The translations under genes and the position numbers were made by a program. Under the pieces are notes generated by a model. That model was given only the letters and a program-made list of their open reading frames with translations. It was not told the DNA's origin and ran no database searches. Shown in pieces: positions 4,239-7,634 of a stretch of 7,634 nt of DNA. How positions within the stretch are numbered: the stretch's first letter is position 1; every line of letters begins with the position of its first letter. Source of the DNA: an uncultured Christensenellaceae bacterium (GTDB lineage Bacteria; Bacillota; Clostridia; Christensenellales; CAG-138); NCBI GenBank assembly GCA_902475645.1, contig CABSAH010000085.1, positions 1 through 7,634 on the forward strand, given 5' to 3'.

Positions 4239-6734
4239 ATGGAAAAGCAGATAAAGATAGCCCTTGCGGGCAACCCGAACAGCGGCAAAACAACGCTGTT
4301 CAACGCGCTGACGGGCTCCAACCAGTTTGTGGGCAACTGGCCGGGCGTAACGGTTGAAAAGAAGGAGGGCAGGCTGAAAAAGCACGACGACGTTATAATA
4401 ATGGACCTGCCGGGCATATATTCGCTTTCGCCGTATACGCTTGAGGAGGTTGTAGCGCGAAACTATCTTATTTCCGAAAGGCCGGACGCGATACTGAATA
4501 TTATCGACGGCACGAACCTTGAACGCAACCTTTACCTTACAACGCAGCTTACCGAGCTTGGCATACCCGTTGTGATAGCCGTGAACATGATGGACGTGGT
4601 GAAGAAAAACGGGGACAGCATAAACGTTGGCGAGCTTTCGCGCAGGCTTGGCTGCAAAATAGTTGAAATTTCCGCATTGAAGGGAACGGGCGTAACGGAA
4701 GCGGCGGAAGCGGCGGTAAATGCCGCCCGCGGCACAAAAACCGTGCCGATGCACACTTTTTCCGGCCCCGTTGAGCATGCCATTGCGCATATTGAGGAAG
4801 CGGCTGTACACAACATGAGCGCCGAGCAGCAAAGATGGTACGCCATAAAGATATTCGAACGCGACGATAAGGTGCTTGAAAAGCTGAATATACCCGCGCA
4901 GACGATGGAGCATATTGAGCAGGATATAGCGGCGGCCGAAAAGGAGCTGGGCGACGACGCCGAATCCATAATCACAAACGAGCGTTACGTCTACATTGCG
5001 GACATAATAAAAAGCTGCTATAAGAAAAAGAACACGGGCAGCCTTTCAACATCCGACAGGATAGACAAAATAGTTACCAATCGCTGGCTGGGTCTGCCTA
5101 TATTCGCGCTTGTGATGTTCCTTGTGTATTATATTTCAATGGTCACCGTGGGCGCGGCGGCTACCGACTGGGCAAACGACGGCCTGTTCGGGGATGGCTA
5201 CCACCTGTTCGGCATAGGCGGAGCGCAGTATGAAGCGGTGAATGAGGAATACACCAACGCCATGAACGCCATAAACGCCTTTGTTCCGATAGATGCCGAG
5301 GCTGAGGATTTTGACGCGGCTGCCGCGCTTGATGAAATAAAGGGCTTTGTTCCCGCATCCGAAAGCGGAACGGTTGAGGTGGAGGACGAGGAAACGCTGG
5401 CTGTTAATGAACTGACGGCATATTATTCAGCCATTCCCAAGGGCGCGGATGAGGAATCGACCGTTCCCATGACATATCTGGATGCGGCTGCATACGTTGA
5501 GAAAAAAGGCTTTGACGCCCCCGACCCCGCCAATTACGGCGTGTGGGTGGACGGTATACCCGTGCTTATAGGCAACGCGCTTGACGGCGCAAACGCCGCC
5601 GAATGGCTGAAGGGCTTGATACTTGACGGCATAGTGGCGGGCGTGGGCGCGGTGCTTGGCTTTGTGCCGCAAATGCTGGTGCTGTTTTTGCTGCTTGCGT
5701 TCCTTGAAGCCTGCGGCTACATGGCGCGCATAGCGTTTGTGCTGGATAGGGTGTTCCGCAAATTCGGGCTTTCCGGCAAGTCCTTCATACCCATGTTGAT
5801 AGGCGTGGGCTGCGGCGTGCCGGGCGTTATGGCAAGCAGAACAATAGAGAACGAGCGCGACAGGCGCATGACCATAATGACCACCACGTTCATTCCCTGC
5901 GGCGCAAAGGTGCCATTCATCGCCATGATAGCCGGCGCCATGTTCGGCGGCTCCGCAATAGTATCCGTAAGCGCATACTTCATAGGCATGGCTGCGATTA
6001 TAATATCCGGCATAATGCTTAAAAAGACCAAAATGTTTGCGGGCGACCCCGCTCCCTTCGTAATGGAGCTGCCCGCATACCGCTGGCCCACGCTTTCAAA
6101 CGTATTGAGGAGCATGTGGGAGCGCGGCTGGAGCTTCATCAAAAAGGCCGGCACAATAATACTGCTTTCAACAATACTCGTCTGGTTCACAACGTACTTC
6201 GGAACGGTGGACGGCACGTTCAGAATGCTTGCAGAGGATGAAATAGACCATTCCATACTTGCCGCCATAGGCAATACCGTTGCATGGATATTCGCCCCGC
6301 TCGGCTGGGGCAACTGGCAGGCCGCCGTAGCCTCCGTAACCGGGCTTGTGGCCAAGGAAAACATCGTCGGCACAATGGGCATACTGTACGGCGGCGGGGA
6401 CGGAACGACGTATCAAAATATTGCGGCCGCATTCACGGGCATAAGCGCTTATTCGTTCCTTGTGTTCAATCTGCTCTGCGCGCCCTGCTTCGCCGCAATA
6501 GGCGCAATAAAGCGCGAGATGAACAACCCCAAATGGACGTGGTTCGCAATAGGCTATCAGTGCGGCTTTGCCTACGCAATAGCCCTTATGATAAACCAGT
6601 TCGGCAATGCCATAGCGGGCAATACCGATGTTGTGGGCCTTGTATGCGCGCTGGCGCTGTTAGGCGGCATGATATACATGCTTGTCAAGCCCTATAAGGA
6701 GGCTAAAAGGCTTACCACCAGCGTAAGGCTGTAA
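4239..6734 (+). CDS. feoB: FeoB, ferrous iron transport GTPase/permease
   Basis: An 831-residue Fe(II) importer of the cytoplasmic membrane. The N-terminal G domain has G1 G-N-P-N-S-G-K-T (residues 11-18), G2 around N-W-P-G-V-T (33-38), G3 D-L-P-G (56-59), G4 N-M-M-D (116-119) and G5 S-A-L (145-147). A helical GDI-like domain follows to about 270. The first membrane helix is near 287-306. The permease core shows D-G-I-V-A-G-V-G-A-V-L-G-F-V-P-Q, G-V-G-C-G-V-P with C525, F-I-P-C-G-A-K-V-P with C554, and L-C-A-P-C with C747 and C750, the conserved gate cysteines. It is longer than many FeoB proteins because residues 322-433 form an acidic insertion after the first membrane helix. The start is fixed by AAAGGAG at 4226-4232. 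No FeoC gene is present; a Cys-rich peptide gene follows instead. Confidence 0.97.
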   Translation: MEKQIKIALAGNPNSGKTTLFNALTGSNQFVGNWPGVTVEKKEGRLKKHDDVIIMDLPGIYSLSPYTLEEVVARNYLISERPDAILNIIDGTNLERNLYLTTQLTELGIPVVIAVNMMDVVKKNGDSINVGELSRRLGCKIVEISALKGTGVTEAAEAAVNAARGTKTVPMHTFSGPVEHAIAHIEEAAVHNMSAEQQRWYAIKIFERDDKVLEKLNIPAQTMEHIEQDIAAAEKELGDDAESIITNERYVYIADIIKSCYKKKNTGSLSTSDRIDKIVTNRWLGLPIFALVMFLVYYISMVTVGAAATDWANDGLFGDGYHLFGIGGAQYEAVNEEYTNAMNAINAFVPIDAEAEDFDAAAALDEIKGFVPASESGTVEVEDEETLAVNELTAYYSAIPKGADEESTVPMTYLDAAAYVEKKGFDAPDPANYGVWVDGIPVLIGNALDGANAAEWLKGLILDGIVAGVGAVLGFVPQMLVLFLLLAFLEACGYMARIAFVLDRVFRKFGLSGKSFIPMLIGVGCGVPGVMASRTIENERDRRMTIMTTTFIPCGAKVPFIAMIAGAMFGGSAIVSVSAYFIGMAAIIISGIMLKKTKMFAGDPAPFVMELPAYRWPTLSNVLRSMWERGWSFIKKAGTIILLSTILVWFTTYFGTVDGTFRMLAEDEIDHSILAAIGNTVAWIFAPLGWGNWQAAVASVTGLVAKENIVGTMGILYGGGDGTTYQNIAAAFTGISAYSFLVFNLLCAPCFAAIGAIKREMNNPKWTWFAIGYQCGFAYAIALMINQFGNAIAGNTDVVGLVCALALLGGMIYMLVKPYKEAKRLTTSVRL

Positions 6735-6799
6735 CGGGCTGAGCAGGCATAGACCGCACGGTCATTATTCTGAATATTCTAAAAAAGGAGGGATACCTT

Positions 6800-6973
6800 A
6801 TGATGAACTGGCTTGCACAGAACATTGGAACGATACTTATAACACTTGCGCTTGCGGGCGGCGTGGCGCTGATATGCGCCTACCTGATCCGCCAAAGGAA
6901 GAAGGGGAGATCCTCCTGCGGCTGCAACTGCGCAAGCTGCGCCATGCGCGGCAAGTGCCATTCGCAGCAGTAG
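6800..6973 (+). CDS. FeoB-associated Cys-rich membrane protein
   Basis: A 57-residue gene, easily missed for its size. AAGGAGG (6785-6791) lies 8 bases before the first of two adjacent ATG codons (6800, 6803). The protein has a short N-terminus (M-M-N-W-L-A-Q-N), one membrane helix (about residues 9-30), a basic R-Q-R-K-K-G-R stop-transfer segment (31-37), and a cytoplasmic tail with six cysteines and a histidine: C-G-C-N-C-A-S-C-A-M-R-G-K-C-H (40-54). This is the architecture of the FeoB-associated Cys-rich membrane family, commonly encoded right after feoB in Firmicutes. Its role is unproven; handling of Fe(II) leaving FeoB, or metal or redox sensing, is the usual suggestion. It is the last gene of the feo operon, 65 bases after feoB. 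Confidence 0.92.
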   Translation: MMNWLAQNIGTILITLALAGGVALICAYLIRQRKKGRSSCGCNCASCAMRGKCHSQQ

Positions 6974-7041
6974 ACCAACGGTGCGGGGAAGCTGCCGTTC
7001 GCGGCGTTTCTCCGCGCCATATATTGAAAAGAAACCTGGGC

Positions 7042-7065
7042 GGGGCGCAAAGCTTCGCCCTTTTT
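7042..7065 (+). terminator. Intrinsic terminator of the feo operon
   Basis: GGGCG (7043-7047) pairs with CGCCC (7056-7060) around an 8-base loop, with a further G-U pair possible, and runs directly into TTTTT (7061-7065). It lies about 70 bases after the stop of the Cys-rich peptide gene. Another small hairpin without a T-tract, CGCGG/CCGCG, precedes it at 7000-7016. Confidence 0.75.
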
Positions 7066-7080
7066 ATGCGCGGCGGCATA

Positions 7081-7089
7081 TGCTATAAT
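7081..7089 (+). promoter_or_regulatory. Extended -10 promoter of the LytTR regulator gene
   Basis: TGC-TATAAT is a perfect -10 hexamer with TGn extension, about 35 bases before the start codon. The -35 position 17 bases upstream (TTTTTA at 7061-7066) is poor and coincides with the T-tract of the preceding terminator, so the extended -10 probably carries the promoter. Confidence 0.65.
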
Positions 7090-7123
7090 TAAATAAAGTA
7101 AGCTCTTTGCGGAGGATACCACG

Positions 7124-7634
7124 ATGGCATACCGCGTTGCCATATGCGATGATTGCGCCGAGGATGCGCGATTTGTGAACGAAATACTGAACGAATGGGC
7201 CCATGCACGCGGGGCGGATGTGAACACGGAAACATATCCGTCCGCCGAAAGCTTTTTGTTTGCGTATGACGAAAACAAGGCCTACGATATGCTGCTGCTG
7301 GATATAGAGATGAGCGGCATGGACGGGGTGAGCATGGCGCGGCGCGTGCGCGCGGAAAACAAAACCGTGCAGATAATATTCATAACCGGGTACAGCGACT
7401 ATATTGCCGAGGGCTACGATGTTGCGGCGCTGCATTATCTTATGAAGCCCGTGAACAGGGAAAAGCTTTTCGGCGTGCTTGACCGCGCCGCGGAGCGGCT
7501 TAAAACAAGCCAACGCTGCCTTAATTTGGACATGGGCGGGGAAATGGAGCGCATACCGCTTTATGAAATACGCTATATTGACGTTAGGCAGAATTACGTT
7601 ACCGTTCACGCAAAGCGGGACTATACCGTTAAGC
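7124..7634 (+). CDS. LytTR-family response regulator (partial, C-terminus off the window)
   Basis: 170 codons are visible with no stop. Residues 1-122 are a receiver domain: acidic pair D9-D10, phosphoacceptor D60 in L-L-L-D-I-E-M-S-G-M-D-G, the conserved T88 in F-I-T-G-Y, and K108 in M-K-P-V. After a linker, about residue 132 onward begins a LytTR DNA-binding domain, with I-P-L-Y-E-I-R-Y-I-D-V-R-Q-N-Y-V-T-V-H. The usual length is about 230-250 residues, so perhaps a third is missing. GGAGG at 7111-7115 lies 8 bases before the ATG. Regulators of this AgrA/VirR type normally act with a sensor histidine kinase, often encoded next door, and control peptide signalling, bacteriocins or cell-wall functions. 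Its own promoter and the preceding terminator separate it from feo; a functional link to iron is not indicated. Confidence 0.93.
   Translation, partial: MAYRVAICDDCAEDARFVNEILNEWAHARGADVNTETYPSAESFLFAYDENKAYDMLLLDIEMSGMDGVSMARRVRAENKTVQIIFITGYSDYIAEGYDVAALHYLMKPVNREKLFGVLDRAAERLKTSQRCLNLDMGGEMERIPLYEIRYIDVRQNYVTVHAKRDYTVK

Noticed and set aside
4209..4913. Minus-strand open frame of 234 codons over the feoB G domain.
   Set aside because: Antisense shadow of FeoB; the product shows no family motif and is dominated by His, Tyr, Arg and Val.
5717..6382. Minus-strand open frame of 221 codons over the feoB permease part.
   Set aside because: Antisense to conserved FeoB membrane motifs; no ribosome binding site or domain supports it.
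6752..6779. Small palindromes GACCG-CA-CGGTC and GAATATTC between feoB and the Cys-rich peptide gene.
   Set aside because: The loop of two bases is too tight for a stable hairpin and there is no T-tract; the AT palindrome is likely chance. Neither resembles the GGTTAR-N6-YTAACY element.
7064..7609. Minus-strand open frame of 181 codons across the response regulator.
   Set aside because: It lies antisense to a clear receiver/LytTR gene with a good promoter and ribosome binding site, and its product is His/Tyr/Arg-rich without any recognisable domain.
1..7634. CRISPR arrays, tRNA or rRNA genes, transposases, attachment sites.
   Set aside because: I looked for spaced repeats, clover-leaf-like ends and transposase motifs on both strands and saw none. 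The only regular DNA repeat is inside the Cys-rich gene.

Overview
The window looks like a chromosomal segment of a Gram-positive anaerobe of the class Clostridia (Firmicutes/Bacillota). The reasons are strong AGGAGG-type ribosome binding sites before most genes, sigma-A promoters with TGn-extended -10 boxes, an iron-uptake locus in the clostridial arrangement (short DtxR-type repressor, two small FeoA proteins, FeoB, FeoB-associated Cys-rich peptide), and a LytTR response regulator. Codon use favours ATA for isoleucine in a moderately GC-rich background. I cannot name a family or genus from this.

Left part (1-2657): a minus-strand gene running off the left edge encodes the N-terminal half of a DUF4268-type protein with a PD-(D/E)XK-like nuclease fold. 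It is transcribed divergently from a two-gene operon with a good sigma-A promoter at 545-573. That operon encodes a HerA/FtsK-like ATPase of the DUF853 (YjgR) family and a two-helix membrane protein of the DUF1003 family.

Middle (2658-3080): a 79-residue cysteine/glycine/asparagine-rich protein with two near-identical Trp-Trp-Trp-plus-isoleucine hydrophobic segments. It is followed by a bidirectional terminator shared with the convergent regulator gene.

Iron locus (3081-7065): a minus-strand DtxR/MntR-family repressor is divergent from feoA-feoA-feoB and a 57-residue FeoB-associated Cys-rich membrane peptide (6800-6973). The 244-base control region has promoters on both strands. An 18-bp inverted repeat, GGTTAR-N6-YTAACY, occurs at 3601-3618, 3669-3686 and again before feoB at 4207-4224; a degenerate copy at 3576-3593 lies on the -10 box of the feo promoter. 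The simplest reading is that the divergently encoded repressor binds these when iron is plentiful and shuts ferrous-iron uptake down. FeoB carries an unusual acidic insertion of about 112 residues in its first extracytoplasmic loop. The operon ends at a terminator at 7042-7065.

Right edge (7066-7634): an extended -10 promoter directly behind that terminator drives a LytTR-family response regulator that runs off the window.

The most interesting points are the repeated operator-like palindromes, the FeoB insertion, the WWW-repeat Cys-rich protein, and the HerA-like ATPase/DUF1003 pair beside a nuclease-fold gene. I did not find a clearly new system; all functional links beyond the Feo locus are inference.
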